Of a stretch of DNA of 64,000 nt, positions 52,384-61,956 are shown piece by piece. A model generated the notes under the pieces. The model was not told where the DNA came from. It saw nothing but the letters and a program-made list of their open reading frames with translations, and made no database searches. The DNA comes from Planctomycetota bacterium (lineage in GTDB: Bacteria; Planctomycetota; Phycisphaerae; WQYP01): positions 17,257-81,256 of the forward strand of contig JAJZDN010000013.1 of NCBI GenBank assembly GCA_021805985.1, written 5' to 3'. Numbering within the stretch: the first letter of the stretch is position 1; every line of letters starts with the position of its first letter. Both the position numbers and the translations under genes were made by a program.

Positions 52384-54042
52384 ATGTCCACGGGAAGCAT
52401 CAAATTTTATTCGCGATACCATGGTATAACTGTTCCTTACAGGGCGCACAGCTTAATAACGATCATCAGCCTGTGGACTGCCGCAGCCGTCGGCTGTCCG
52501 CCCTGTGCGATGGCGAGTCCGGCCCTTGGCAGGATGTTGCATTTAATGGCGGGCAGCGAAAGCCATGCAGTTCCCGTCAGCTACGCCACCACGCGCCTGA
52601 CAAAGCCGAGGGAATCGGACGGCCTGGTCAGCTATTTGGCAGCGCAAAGCAACTTGCTGTCGAAAGGCGTAACAGCGGATAATAATGCTGCGGTCAAGCT
52701 CTGCAAGCTACTTGGCCCGATATTCTGCGGCAACGAAAGCCTGTTGGGGCAAGCTTACCCGCCGTACTCCGGAAATACGCGGTGGCAAAAAGCAGTATGG
52801 GCGGCTTGGCATATATCATCTCGCTCTTCCGCACCGGGGAGGATTGTCACATTCGCATCTTTTTGTTCAGGGCGGAAAGCGGTAACAGCGAGGGCGTCGT
52901 CCCTTTCCAACCGTGCTATCGCTCTGGCGAGGAAGTTTTTTCGCCACCCATGGGCTTTCCGACATCCCGACCAGCTTGCGGCGCAGTGGATCTCGGCCAA
53001 TAAATTGGCATTGGCCCGCATTCGCCGGGCTTGCACATTAAAACATTTTTATGTCCCGCTTATTGCATCGTCGTTGGAGATCAATGACCATCGCGTACGC
53101 AGCAGGCTGCTCATGGCCGTTTCTTTGAATTATCTGCCTGCAATCAGGGACATCGCCGACACGCTGAATGCCGATGCGGCCTTGCGGCTAAAGCGCGATG
53201 AAGTGCCATCATGCCTGCGCGATCTGCTGGCCATGCATCGCCTGGCGCGCCTTTTTTCCCAGCAGGGCGATCTGATGTGCCTGAACACGGCATGGTCGAT
53301 CGATGAGCGTGCCTGTCGGGCGGACATCACGGCGTTGCGGTCCGGAGAGATAACGGCAAAGCAATTAGCGGCGTATATTGCTGAAATCCGACGGTTAGGG
53401 AGCTTCGGTTCACTGTCCGAAATGATCGACACAAATGCCCGCTGGAGTTTGTTGAACTTTTTTGAGACATGCGCGTTGCACCCCGAAATCAGAACCGCAT
53501 TGACCAACACGATCTACCCGTTTCCGAAGCACCTTGGGTTTGATATATGGCCGAGGCAGTATTTCATCAACGTCATGAGGTTATGCAATAGTGTCTACGA
53601 TCAGCAGGTCGCAGCTTTAAAAACACCTTTGTGGCACACCAGAATGACGGCCATTTTCAAAATCGAAAATCGGCGCGATCAATTATCCAAGAGCAAGCGA
53701 CGGTATGAGCAATTGTTCGGAATGCTTTGCATCAACCCTGTTCAATGGGCGGCGTTGCAGGCCCAATATCGCGATTGGAGGGACTTGGATGCCCTTACGC
53801 TGGCAATCACGGCATATCACTTGGCTCACGAAGTATTCCCTAACCACCTCGCCCAGCTTGCCCCAAAATATCTTCCCGCAATCCCCCGCGATCCATTTAC
53901 CGACAAGCCTTTCCAGTACGCCGCCAGCCCTTCGGGCTGCACGATCACCAGTGCCGGACACTTCCCGTTGGATCTAGGTGGCCCCCAAAGGCCGTTCTCC
54001 AGACACGCCACGGTGGTACACATCGGGCTTGCGCATAAGTGA
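52384..54042 (+). CDS. Large exported hypothetical protein, planctomycete family
   Basis: I know no function. The 552-residue protein has a hydrophobic N-terminal segment (LITIISLWTAAAVGCPPCAMA, residues 20-40), so it is exported or membrane-anchored. A conserved-looking block follows (GLVSYLAAQS, GVTADNNAAVKLCKLLG). Near the C-terminus is a motif common to planctomycete proteins of this size (ALTLAITAYHLAHEVFPNHLAQLAPKYLPAIPRDPFTDKPFQY). This end resembles the body of DUF1559-like and prepilin-associated proteins. ATG 52384 is preferred over the frame start 52294, which has no signal. The N-terminal part resembles the remnant at 2401-2931. Confidence 0.65.
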   Translation: MSTGSIKFYSRYHGITVPYRAHSLITIISLWTAAAVGCPPCAMASPALGRMLHLMAGSESHAVPVSYATTRLTKPRESDGLVSYLAAQSNLLSKGVTADNNAAVKLCKLLGPIFCGNESLLGQAYPPYSGNTRWQKAVWAAWHISSRSSAPGRIVTFASFCSGRKAVTARASSLSNRAIALARKFFRHPWAFRHPDQLAAQWISANKLALARIRRACTLKHFYVPLIASSLEINDHRVRSRLLMAVSLNYLPAIRDIADTLNADAALRLKRDEVPSCLRDLLAMHRLARLFSQQGDLMCLNTAWSIDERACRADITALRSGEITAKQLAAYIAEIRRLGSFGSLSEMIDTNARWSLLNFFETCALHPEIRTALTNTIYPFPKHLGFDIWPRQYFINVMRLCNSVYDQQVAALKTPLWHTRMTAIFKIENRRDQLSKSKRRYEQLFGMLCINPVQWAALQAQYRDWRDLDALTLAITAYHLAHEVFPNHLAQLAPKYLPAIPRDPFTDKPFQYAASPSGCTITSAGHFPLDLGGPQRPFSRHATVVHIGLAHK

Positions 54043-54074
54043 AACCTCGGTGCTTTTATTCACCGGGACGCCGC

Positions 54075-55235
54075 TTATGTCAAATTTACTGGCATAATGA
54101 CATACAGAAAGTTTGGCCCCGCGCGAAGCAGGCCCGGCTTGGCTGCGGATTTTAGCTCCAGCGTGACTTCGTCAGTGGGAGCCACTTTCAAAGCGTCGAG
54201 AAGATACTGCGGATTAAAACCAACATCCAGTGAATCGCCTAAAAAATCAATGGGCATTTCCACCTTGGCTTCGCCCACATCAGGTGAGCGGCCGGAAATG
54301 GTCAGAACTTTCTCCGCAAAATTCAGCCTTACGGATCGCGAATCATCGTTGGTCAGCAACGCGGCACGGCGCACCGCACTTTGCAACTTATCGCGGTTTA
54401 AACTGGTCTTACGGTCGCAATCTTTGGGAATCACATCCTGATACGGAGGAAATGCGCCTTCCACCAGCAACGCACTGAACGTAGCGCTGGGATGTGGGTC
54501 CGCCTTCGGCTTGTCCCCATCGGCCGGCACTTCTGCCGGAATGATACGCCCGAATATCTTGTTTTCGCGGAATTGCAATTCGACAGTGCTTTCCCGCGTC
54601 GTGAGTAACCGTTCAATCAGCGCCAAGGCTTTGATGGGTACCACCGCCGATACATCTTTACTTTCTCCGCCATGGGTCTCATCACGGGTTTGTGATAACC
54701 GATGCCCGTCGGTAGCCACGAGCGATAATTTCTTGCCCTTGCGTTCAAACAACACGCCATTAATGGCGTAGCGGCTCATCTCTCGGGCAGCGGCGAAGCG
54801 CGTGCGATCAAGCATATCTTTTAATGCGCCGGCAGTGATGGAAAAATCCGGTTCGCCGTCAAAGCCACTAACGGGGGGAAATTCCTCCGGGTTAAATCCC
54901 AGAAGCGTAAAGGTGCTGTCCGAACCTTTGATCGTCGCTTTTTCGCCTTCTGTATCCAGTGTGATGGTTTCATCCGGCGAGTTGTTGACAATTTCGCTGA
55001 GTTTCCCCGCCGGCAGCAAAACAGTGCCTTCCTGACTTATTTCCACCTGAGAAATCGTGGTCTCCAAGGTCATTTCCAAATCGGTTGTGACCAGCCGAAC
55101 CGCTTTGTCCCGGCCATTGGACACGGTGCTGATCCGCACGCATGACAGGACCGGTTTGGGTGAACGCGTGGGCACCACGCTGCAGGCTAATGCGAGTACT
55201 TCAACGAGAGCTTGACGATGCACGATGGCTTTCAT
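54075..55235 (-). CDS. dnaN: DNA polymerase III beta sliding clamp
   Basis: DnaN is the ring-shaped processivity clamp. The 386-residue protein begins MKAIVHRQALVEVLALACSVVP. It has the three repeated clamp domains (for example VLLPAGKLSEIVNNSPDE, INGVLFERKGKKLSLVATDGHRLSQTRDE, NFAEKVLTISGRSPDVGEAKVEM) and ends with the typical FLYVIMPVNLT, equivalent to the YVIMPMRL clamp tail. ATG 55235 has AGGAAA at good spacing; a longer frame to 55274 is not needed. It is not next to dnaA or recF here, a separation often seen in planctomycetes. Confidence 0.96.
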   Translation of the reverse strand: MKAIVHRQALVEVLALACSVVPTRSPKPVLSCVRISTVSNGRDKAVRLVTTDLEMTLETTISQVEISQEGTVLLPAGKLSEIVNNSPDETITLDTEGEKATIKGSDSTFTLLGFNPEEFPPVSGFDGEPDFSITAGALKDMLDRTRFAAAREMSRYAINGVLFERKGKKLSLVATDGHRLSQTRDETHGGESKDVSAVVPIKALALIERLLTTRESTVELQFRENKIFGRIIPAEVPADGDKPKADPHPSATFSALLVEGAFPPYQDVIPKDCDRKTSLNRDKLQSAVRRAALLTNDDSRSVRLNFAEKVLTISGRSPDVGEAKVEMPIDFLGDSLDVGFNPQYLLDALKVAPTDEVTLELKSAAKPGLLRAGPNFLYVIMPVNLT

Positions 55236-55461
55236 GCTTTTATTTCCTGGTAAAGGGTTCTCACTGTTCAACATTTCAGCACTTCCGACCGGAAAGTTCC
55301 GATCTGCCGTGCAAAACGATTATTCGGAATAGTAATATCTATCGGCGAAAACAACAACACCACGCCGCCGACAACCACGCCGCGAAGCACTGCCAACCGC
55401 GCCGTGTCAACAGCAATCGCAATTAACAATCACAGTTAAGCGTCAAAAGTTCAGCGGCCTT

Positions 55462-56943
55462 TCAGGAAAGCGGCCGGGCGATGGTTTGCGAACGCAGATA
55501 ATCCTGGAACGTTTCAGGGCTGTTTACTCCGCCACCCATGCCGCTCAAATTGGCCCCGCCGTATGGAAGGCCATACGCGAATACATTGTGTGCGTTGATC
55601 CAACTATTACCGGCAATCATCCGTTCCGCCACACGGTTGGCCCGTTGCAAGTCCCGGCTCCACACACTATTGGCCAACCCGTAAGACAGGCTATTGACCT
55701 GCTTAATCGCAGCATCTTCGTCGCGAAATTTTAAGGCGTAGGCGCTAGGTCCGAAGATTTCTTCCCGGCAGCATACATTGTCGCTTGCCCCGGTCAGAAG
55801 AGTGGGGCTGACGTAATATCCGCCTTCATGGCCGCTGATACGCAAGGCCTGCGGCTCCAGAATGGCCACAGCCCCCTGTTTTTTTCCGTTTTCCACATAC
55901 CGGTTCACCCGCTCCAACTGGGCTTTACTTACAAGCGGGCCCATTTGTGTGTTGCGATCAAGGGCCGGGCCGATGCGTGTGCTTTTCAGAATTTCTACAG
56001 CCTTGTTTAACAGTTGGTCATGAATTCTCTCATGGATAATCCAGCGGGTGGCAGTGCAGCAGACCTGCCCGGTATTAAGGGTAATGGCCGCCGCAAGCTG
56101 TTGCGCCGTAGCATCGATGTCTACGTCATCAAAAATAACCGCCGCTCCCTTACCGCCAAGTTCCAGCTTGCACGGCACCAGATTTCGCCCGCAGGTTTCG
56201 CCGATAATTTTACCCACAGCCGGTGAGCCGGTAAAAGACATGCGTTTAATCAATGGATGTCCGGTGAGGATGGCTCCCGCCTTGGAGCCTGTGCCATTAA
56301 CCGCGTTGATGACACCTGCCGGGAAACCGACTTCCCCTGCCAGTTTGCATACATATAACGTACTTAGCGGCGTCACTTCCGACGGCTTCACCACGACGGT
56401 ATTCCCCGCCGCCAGCGCCGGGATCATGCCCCAGATCAGCAGGTCATAAGGAAAATTCCACGGAAAGATAAATCCACAGGCACCATAGGGCACTCGGTGG
56501 ATGCGTGCTTCAGTGTTTTTGACCGCCAGGGGAATATCATACTGGGCATGCAAGGCGAGATCGGCAAAATAGCGTATCCCCTGAACGCCGAAGGGAATGT
56601 CAAAGGCCTCGCTATTGACAAGGGCCTTGCCCACATCCAGAGATTCTAATTGGGCCAGATCTGAGGCGTGTTTCTCAATGCTGTCAGCCAATCGGTGCAA
56701 CAATACGCTGCGCTGATTAGCCGGCGTAGCGGCCCAGGCGGGAAAAGCGCTATGCGCTGCATTAACCGCGGCATCCACCTCATGGGCGGATGCCATGGCA
56801 ACTTTAGTGATCACCGTACCATCCGATGGATTGATCACATCGTCCACTTCGCCATCAGCGCTAGGCATCCATTTGCCCACGATGTAATGCCCCAGTGGCT
56901 CTTTGATAAATGCTGTGACATTGCTGTTGAGTTTTTCCGCCAT
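55462..56943 (-). CDS. NAD(P)-dependent aldehyde dehydrogenase (betaine-aldehyde/aminobutyraldehyde type)
   Basis: The 493-residue enzyme starts at ATG 56943, nine bases after AGGAG. Cofactor elements are FIFPWNFPYDLLIWGMIPALAAGNTVVVKPSEVTP and SFTGSPAVGKII. The catalytic Glu is in LELGGKGAAVIFDD and the nucleophile Cys in NTGQVCCTATRW. The closing FAYGLPYGGANLSGMGG is typical of the betaine aldehyde and related class (ALDH9/BADH-like). The substrate is not decided by the sequence. No choline dehydrogenase or betaine transporter is adjacent. Together with the ALDH at 32245 this window holds two clearly different subfamilies. Confidence 0.92.
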   Translation of the reverse strand: MAEKLNSNVTAFIKEPLGHYIVGKWMPSADGEVDDVINPSDGTVITKVAMASAHEVDAAVNAAHSAFPAWAATPANQRSVLLHRLADSIEKHASDLAQLESLDVGKALVNSEAFDIPFGVQGIRYFADLALHAQYDIPLAVKNTEARIHRVPYGACGFIFPWNFPYDLLIWGMIPALAAGNTVVVKPSEVTPLSTLYVCKLAGEVGFPAGVINAVNGTGSKAGAILTGHPLIKRMSFTGSPAVGKIIGETCGRNLVPCKLELGGKGAAVIFDDVDIDATAQQLAAAITLNTGQVCCTATRWIIHERIHDQLLNKAVEILKSTRIGPALDRNTQMGPLVSKAQLERVNRYVENGKKQGAVAILEPQALRISGHEGGYYVSPTLLTGASDNVCCREEIFGPSAYALKFRDEDAAIKQVNSLSYGLANSVWSRDLQRANRVAERMIAGNSWINAHNVFAYGLPYGGANLSGMGGGVNSPETFQDYLRSQTIARPLS

Positions 56944-57153
56944 GTTATGATCTCCTAAGCTTGGCTGTGGCACGGATCTGTCCGCTGCAAATACAGTCTA
57001 ATGGCATAGCTAAAGATTAGAAAGCATAATAAAGTAAAACACAAAATAAAGTAAAAAGAATTCATCACGTATATAATTTTTCGGCGGCCTTTGTCAGTTA
57101 GTTCTGTATCGCTAAGAGGTCTGCCGAATGGATGAGAAAAAAAGGGGTTCTTT

Positions 57154-57618
57154 ATGAAAATACCATCTCCTGCTGAATTATTTGTCGCAGCCGCGGTCGC
57201 GGCAACCATCCTGTTGATTGGCGGTTGCGCCGCTAAGCATTCCAGTAATTCTCAAAGCGCTCCAGCGCAACCGGGCATCACCTATAGCTATCATCTGCGC
57301 GGCATTATCAAAGCATTGCCGGCAGCGGGTGAGTTGCCGGCAAGTGTTTCCATTAAAGTCCCGCCGATTGCGCACTGGGTCGGTATGAGCGGAAAAATTG
57401 AACCCATGATGACCATGACCATGTCGTATCAATTGGCCAGTGGTGTAACGCTTCATGGTATTGCCACAGGCGACAAAGTAGCTTTTACGTATAAAGTAAA
57501 TTGGAACGCCGACCGAATGGTCATCACACGCATCAAAAAATTGCCCGCCAAGACCATTATAAATTTTTTAGTGCCCGCGGATGCTCAAGCGTCGCAGTCG
57601 AACAAGATCGTTCAGTAA
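57154..57618 (+). CDS. CusF-like copper-binding lipoprotein
   Basis: The 154-residue lipoprotein has signal MKIPSPAELFVAAAVAATILLIGGC with the lipidated Cys25. The mature part resembles the CusF/copper-binding periplasmic fold: YHLRGIIKALPAAGELPASVSIKVPPIAHW, then EPMMTMTMSYQ and GIATGDKVAFTYKVN. The MMTMTMSY stretch corresponds to the PAMTM motif whose methionines bind Cu(I). A typical His is replaced in this alignment, so binding strength is uncertain. The start has AAGGGG six bases upstream. No RND efflux system is adjacent, so it may act alone as a periplasmic copper buffer. Confidence 0.75.
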   Translation: MKIPSPAELFVAAAVAATILLIGGCAAKHSSNSQSAPAQPGITYSYHLRGIIKALPAAGELPASVSIKVPPIAHWVGMSGKIEPMMTMTMSYQLASGVTLHGIATGDKVAFTYKVNWNADRMVITRIKKLPAKTIINFLVPADAQASQSNKIVQ

Positions 57619-57728
57619 TATGCCGTGATGATGTTGTTTCGGTCCATCCTGAATTGCGGACTTGACAGCGTACTTGTTTCACATCTCGCGATAGAGCGAG
57701 GCAAAAAGCATGGGGCGTTTCCGCGTCG

Positions 57729-58508
57729 TTACTGGTAGAAGTTCAGCAGCCCCAGCCACGAGTATCCCACATGCATTTGGCCAATATTTTTCCAGCTCAC
57801 GGATCCATCATTATAAAGCGTGTTGCCGCCATCCGGCTGTCCGCCGGCGGACACGCTGTGATTAGAGGCCGGCAACGGCCCCGGCCAACCCCAGTTGCCC
57901 GCCAGATTAGCCGTAAGGTCGCTCGCTAGCACAGTGGAGCCGGAATCTACAGGCGTTTGCGTGAATTGAATAGGGTTGAACACCGCCGGAATGCTGCCGG
58001 ACTGGGATTGCCGAATCTGGTAGTAATAGCAGTAGCCATACGCTACATTGCCCCAGTTAATGGTTCCCCCATGTTGAATCAGCGTCGGCAGGTATTGACG
58101 GTTCACGCTGCAGTAGGGGCCGTAGTAGCCAGGCTGCGGGCAATAAAACATGGTGGGGTTATCAATCATTTGTGTGGTATACAGCAACCCAAGGCCCGCC
58201 GGTGCCGCCTGTCCATTGGGCTGCTGCCCATTGGTCATAAATAGAAACGGTATTCCGCCACCGCTTTTGGCCTGCTTGGAATTACACGGATACTGATTGT
58301 TGTTATTCGCGGCATAAATCATTATTGCCTGCCCGATGGATCGTAAATTTGTTGCGCACTGCACACGCTGCGCCAGGCCCCGCGCTCGGCTTAAAGCCGG
58401 AAGCAGCAGCGAAATCATGATGGCGATAATCGTCAGGACCACCAGCAACTCAATGAGTGTAAAGCCGCGACGATTGTGAAACTTGTTATTGTTATTACCG
58501 TACAACAT
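57729..58508 (-). CDS. Type IV prepilin-like protein (DUF1559 / H-X9-DG group)
   Basis: The 259-residue secreted protein has a type IV prepilin leader [15 protein letters not shown] cut before [27 protein letters not shown]. This is the N-terminal methylation motif with Glu5. Its C-terminal [23 protein letters not shown] fits the H-X9-DG tag of this group. Members are abundant in planctomycetes and are processed by a prepilin peptidase and assembled by a type II/IV secretion-like machine. The middle part ([22 protein letters not shown]) is the usual PilA-like domain. ATG 58508 is supported by GGGAG nine bases upstream. It is single and has no visible partner. Confidence 0.9.
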   Translation of the reverse strand: MLYGNNNNKFHNRRGFTLIELLVVLTIIAIMISLLLPALSRARGLAQRVQCATNLRSIGQAIMIYAANNNNQYPCNSKQAKSGGGIPFLFMTNGQQPNGQAAPAGLGLLYTTQMIDNPTMFYCPQPGYYGPYCSVNRQYLPTLIQHGGTINWGNVAYGYCYYYQIRQSQSGSIPAVFNPIQFTQTPVDSGSTVLASDLTANLAGNWGWPGPLPASNHSVSAGGQPDGGNTLYNDGSVSWKNIGQMHVGYSWLGLLNFYQ

Positions 58509-58943
58509 ATCCCATGGCTCCCAGAAAACCGCCGAAGCGGTTAAGAACACCGTTCAAAACGCTGCAAAGCGATCGAACATACACAACTACGTCAAACCAA
58601 AGTTCTTACCGCGCTGGCTGATAGGACGCTTGGCGATAAGTCACTACCTGATCGATCTGATTCTCTCAGGCACTGGCAATATGTATCGGCAAACGCAACA
58701 AGAATCTTTGGTGATTCGTGCCAGTAAATTCACGGGGTTCTCAGGCTCCTATAAAAGCGGTTTTGGCGGGTAAAATTCAAATGATCCCATCTAAAGTTGA
58801 TCGCGCACCGCCTGACTGGCTAAGTGGTTTACCCGTGTGAACAGCTACCAAAAACTTTTCGGCGGCTATTGGCGTATAACCAAAGCTTACGGTACGATAA
58901 CGATACTGGTTTGGACGTACTGGGCCGTTTACAGGAGATTCGC
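58509..58943. other. Divergent intergenic region, promoters probable
   Basis: 435 bases between the prepilin-like and PpiC-type genes. On the plus strand TTGGCG (58869-58874), an 18-base spacer and TACGAT (58893-58898) could be the promoter of the PpiC-type gene. No gene was recognised. Confidence 0.4.
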
Positions 58944-60080
58944 GTGACGCGACAGAACTTCATCGGAAAACTCTCATTGGCAACTGGATTAGCAGTTGGA
59001 ATCTCTATGGGTGTCATCGCCGGAAATATTTCCGCCGCGGTAACGCTTCCTGCTACGCCCTCCACCGGATTAAAACCGGTAAAAGCCCATTTGCCCGTAT
59101 TGAATCAGGACGTTCTCATGCCCCGGTCCCCGGCTCCTGGCAACCCGGCGGTGGCCATGGTCAATGGTGTGGCCTTAAGCAAAGAGCATTTTCTTAATTC
59201 CCTGCTGCGCCTTAATGGCCTGGGCTTGCTGGAAAAATGGATTCAGCTCACCGTGCTGAAACAGGCCTGCGTGAAGGCCGGCCTGCATGTGGGTAAAGCG
59301 CAGATTGATGTCGCCGAACAGAGTGTGCTCAATCAGCTTGCTGCCCAGCACATTCCGGCGAAACAACGGATTCCGGTGTTGGAAAAATTGCTGGCGCGCA
59401 AGGGCGAATCGCTGGCCGAGTTCCGCATGGCCTTGGCTCGAACTACTTATATGATGGCTCTTGCCAAAGGGCACGTGCATATCACCAACGCCGAAGTGAA
59501 GCTGGCTTACAAAACCAACTTTGGCCCCAAGGTGGAAGTCCGAGATATTGTGGTCAACACGTTTGATGCCGCCGCAACAGTCCGCCATTTAATCATGCAC
59601 AAGCATGAAAATCCGGCGGTGGTGGCACAGCACCACAGCATAAACACACAAAATGCAGCTAATGGCGGCTTGGAAGTTATTCCCTTGGAAGATAAAGCCC
59701 TTCCACAAATTCTGCTGGACACCGCCCGAGAACTCCAACCCAATGTACTATCCGCAGCCGTGCCCATTAGCGGCACGCTGCATCTGCTGTGGCTGGTGAA
59801 GAAAGTCCCTGCCAGTGGTGTGCCGCTTTCAAAAGTGCAGGCCGGCCTGAAGGCGGATCTGCTAAATCAGGGCGAATTGCAATGGGGACAAATTGAATTA
59901 AACCGCCTGGTGGCGCAGTCCAAAATTACCATCGCCAATCCAATTTTGAATCAGGAATTTGCAGCCCTGCGTGAAGCTTATGCCGAGCAGGCCCAGGCGA
60001 TGCGCAATGAACAAAAAGCACAGCAGGGTAATGCGACGGCTCCCGCCGCGACTATGCCGCAGGGAAAATCGGCCAAGTAA
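58944..60080 (+). CDS. Periplasmic peptidyl-prolyl isomerase / SurA-PpiC-like chaperone
   Basis: The 378-residue protein starts at GTG 58944, six bases after AGGAG. It has a signal peptide (TRQNFIGKLSLATGLAVGISMGVIAG). A helical SurA-N-like part follows (AVAMVNGVALSKEHFLNSLLRL to the ALARTTYMMALAKGH region). The parvulin-like part (NAEVKLAYKTNFGPKVEVRDIVVNTFDAAATVRHLIMHKHENPAVVAQHHSINTQNAANGGLEVIPLEDKALP) matches the PpiC pattern in which ExxRDIV and the GG-L segment form the active site. The Gln-rich tail is disordered. It should assist folding of exported proteins. The isomerase motif is only partly conserved, so chaperone activity alone is possible. Confidence 0.8.
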   Translation: MTRQNFIGKLSLATGLAVGISMGVIAGNISAAVTLPATPSTGLKPVKAHLPVLNQDVLMPRSPAPGNPAVAMVNGVALSKEHFLNSLLRLNGLGLLEKWIQLTVLKQACVKAGLHVGKAQIDVAEQSVLNQLAAQHIPAKQRIPVLEKLLARKGESLAEFRMALARTTYMMALAKGHVHITNAEVKLAYKTNFGPKVEVRDIVVNTFDAAATVRHLIMHKHENPAVVAQHHSINTQNAANGGLEVIPLEDKALPQILLDTARELQPNVLSAAVPISGTLHLLWLVKKVPASGVPLSKVQAGLKADLLNQGELQWGQIELNRLVAQSKITIANPILNQEFAALREAYAEQAQAMRNEQKAQQGNATAPAATMPQGKSAK

Positions 60081-60173
60081 ATGGGTTGATATTTTCGTGC
60101 GGCGGACAGTGGCTTGTGCGGATTGTTTGACGGTATAATTTCGTCAGGCAATTATAGGTTATAATACATAAAA

Positions 60174-60233
60174 CTCTCGGGAACCGCGGTCTGCCAAGCG
60201 GTGATTGGGTTCCCGGGTGTTGCATTATGAGAG
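60174..60233 (+). promoter_or_regulatory. Structured leader that can sequester the alaC ribosome binding site
   Basis: In the mRNA upstream of ATG 60244, ctctc (60174-60178) can pair with gagag (60229-60233), which is part of the Shine-Dalgarno GAGAGGAG. Inside it gggaacc (60179-60185) pairs perfectly with ggttccc (60208-60214). TATAAT at 60160-60165 is a possible -10. No T run follows, so translational control is more likely than termination. I could not match it to a known riboswitch. Confidence 0.45.
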
Positions 60234-60243
60234 GAGCCGGACT

Positions 60244-61575
60244 ATGGCCGGCGGAAATGATAAACCGTTTACAATAGATGTCTCCACACGCATTAAACGT
60301 TTGCCCCCGTATTTATTTGCCCGCATCAACGCGTTGAAAGCCGCAAAAAGGCAGGCCGGGCATGATGTAATTGATCTGGGTATGGGAAATCCTATTGATC
60401 CATCACCCGCTTTTGTCATCGATAAACTCGCGGAGGCCGCCCATGATGCCCGCAATCATCGCTACTCGGTGAGTGTCGGCTTGTATAATCTGCGTCGCGA
60501 GGTGGCCCGCAAATACAAACGCCGCTATGGCGTGGATCTGGATCCGGAAACAGAAGTGGTCGCCACCATCGGTTCCAAAGAAGGTTTCTCGCATTTGATG
60601 CTGGCCTTGCTGGGGGCTGGGGATACCGTGGTGGTTGGTGATCCTGCCTACCCTATTCATGTCTATGCGGTTGCCCTGGCTGGCGGCAATGTGATCAGCG
60701 TGCCCCTGGGAAATGATGCCGCGTTCTTGCAGCGTGTTGAACACGTGCTGAAAAACCTGTTTCCTCGGCCCAAGTTGCTGATCCTTAATTATCCGCACAA
60801 TCCATCCGCTATGACCGTGGATGCTCTGTTTTATGAACAGACTGTGGCATTGGCCAAACAATACAATGTGCTGGTTATCAGTGATTTTGCCTATGGCGAA
60901 ACCTGCTTTGATGGCTATCAGGCCCCGTCGTTTCTGGCCACGGCCGGCGGCAAAGACGTCGGAGTGGAATTCTCTACCATGAGCAAGCCTTATAACATGG
61001 CCGGCTGGCGCGTGGGGTTCTGCTGCGGCAACAGTGAAATGGTCCGGGCGCTATCTACCATTAAAGGTTATTACGACTACGGCCACTTTGCCCCCATTCA
61101 GATCGCCAGCATCCTGGCCTTGCGCAACGGGGATGAATTTGTCCGTCAGCAGGCTGACATTTATCAGAAGCGGCGGGATGTGCTGGTATCCGGCCTGCGG
61201 AAAATCGGATGGGACGTGCAGTGCCCGCGCGCTAGCATGTTTGTCTGGGCCAAAGTTTCAGAAAAACATCTGGCTGGTCACGGCACTATTGATTTTTCAC
61301 TTCGCCTGCTGGACCAAGCTGATGTCGCAGTGGCACCAGGCCGCGGCTTTGGCGACAACGGCGAAGGATTTGTCCGCATCGCCTTAGTGGAAAATGAATT
61401 GCGTATCAAGCAGGCTTTGCGTCAGATGGATGCGTGCCTGAACGGCAAAACAAAAATTCAACGGCCTAACAAGCTCATCGCCGGGACCGCTTCGGCCCCC
61501 GTAACCGATTCTTCCGCCGGCCCACACGCAGAGCATACCTTGGAGCATGATCATCCGAATGTGGTTGGCGGGTGA
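60244..61575 (+). CDS. AlaC-like PLP aminotransferase
   Basis: The 443-residue class I aminotransferase has the AlaC/DapL-like pattern: [82 protein letters not shown], then the PLP lysine in [19 protein letters not shown]. The best comparison is alanine transaminase AlaC, with LL-diaminopimelate aminotransferase close behind; PLP-site motifs do not separate them surely. Length is normal up to about residue 415; a 30-residue Pro/His/Ser-rich tail ([16 protein letters not shown]) is unusual. ATG 60244 follows AGGAG, which is embedded in the structured leader. Confidence 0.9.
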   Translation: MAGGNDKPFTIDVSTRIKRLPPYLFARINALKAAKRQAGHDVIDLGMGNPIDPSPAFVIDKLAEAAHDARNHRYSVSVGLYNLRREVARKYKRRYGVDLDPETEVVATIGSKEGFSHLMLALLGAGDTVVVGDPAYPIHVYAVALAGGNVISVPLGNDAAFLQRVEHVLKNLFPRPKLLILNYPHNPSAMTVDALFYEQTVALAKQYNVLVISDFAYGETCFDGYQAPSFLATAGGKDVGVEFSTMSKPYNMAGWRVGFCCGNSEMVRALSTIKGYYDYGHFAPIQIASILALRNGDEFVRQQADIYQKRRDVLVSGLRKIGWDVQCPRASMFVWAKVSEKHLAGHGTIDFSLRLLDQADVAVAPGRGFGDNGEGFVRIALVENELRIKQALRQMDACLNGKTKIQRPNKLIAGTASAPVTDSSAGPHAEHTLEHDHPNVVGG

Positions 61576-61722
61576 CGACACGGGCGGCCGCGCGGTTACG
61601 GGCGCGCATGCACTTAAAAGGGTTTGAAAGCGCCGGGCTTCCGCGAAATGCGAGATGCTGTGTTACAATAATGTGGTGCGATAGTTCGTTACGGAGTACG
61701 GGCGGCCCGGCTCGTGATGCTT

Positions 61723-61956
61723 ATGGTGGAATCTGCCAGGGAACCCATGGACGCACTTGAACGCGACAAGATCCTCAATGCCCGGGCGATGTCTCCTGAA
61801 CGCAAGCTGCGTGCCGGGCTGGAATTATTCGAACTTAACAGGGCGTTAATTCTCGCGACACTTAAATCCCAAAACCCGCACGCAGATGCCGCCACGCTAA
61901 ATGCACTTTTCCTCCAGCGCCTCGCGCAAATAAGACAACTGGAAGCAGGCCAATGA
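61723..61956 (+). CDS. Small helical partner of the nucleotidyltransferase
   Basis: The 77-residue product (MVESAREPMDALERDKIL, then MSPERKLRAGLELFELNRALILATLKSQNP) is predicted helical with the motif pattern seen in small genes placed directly before AbiEii/DUF6036-like nucleotidyltransferases. Its last 4 bases (ATGA) overlap the next start, showing translational coupling. Start candidates are ATG 61723 and ATG 61747, the latter after AGGGAA with short spacing. It is likely a stabilising or antitoxin-like partner. No family name is certain. Confidence 0.6.
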   Translation: MVESAREPMDALERDKILNARAMSPERKLRAGLELFELNRALILATLKSQNPHADAATLNALFLQRLAQIRQLEAGQ

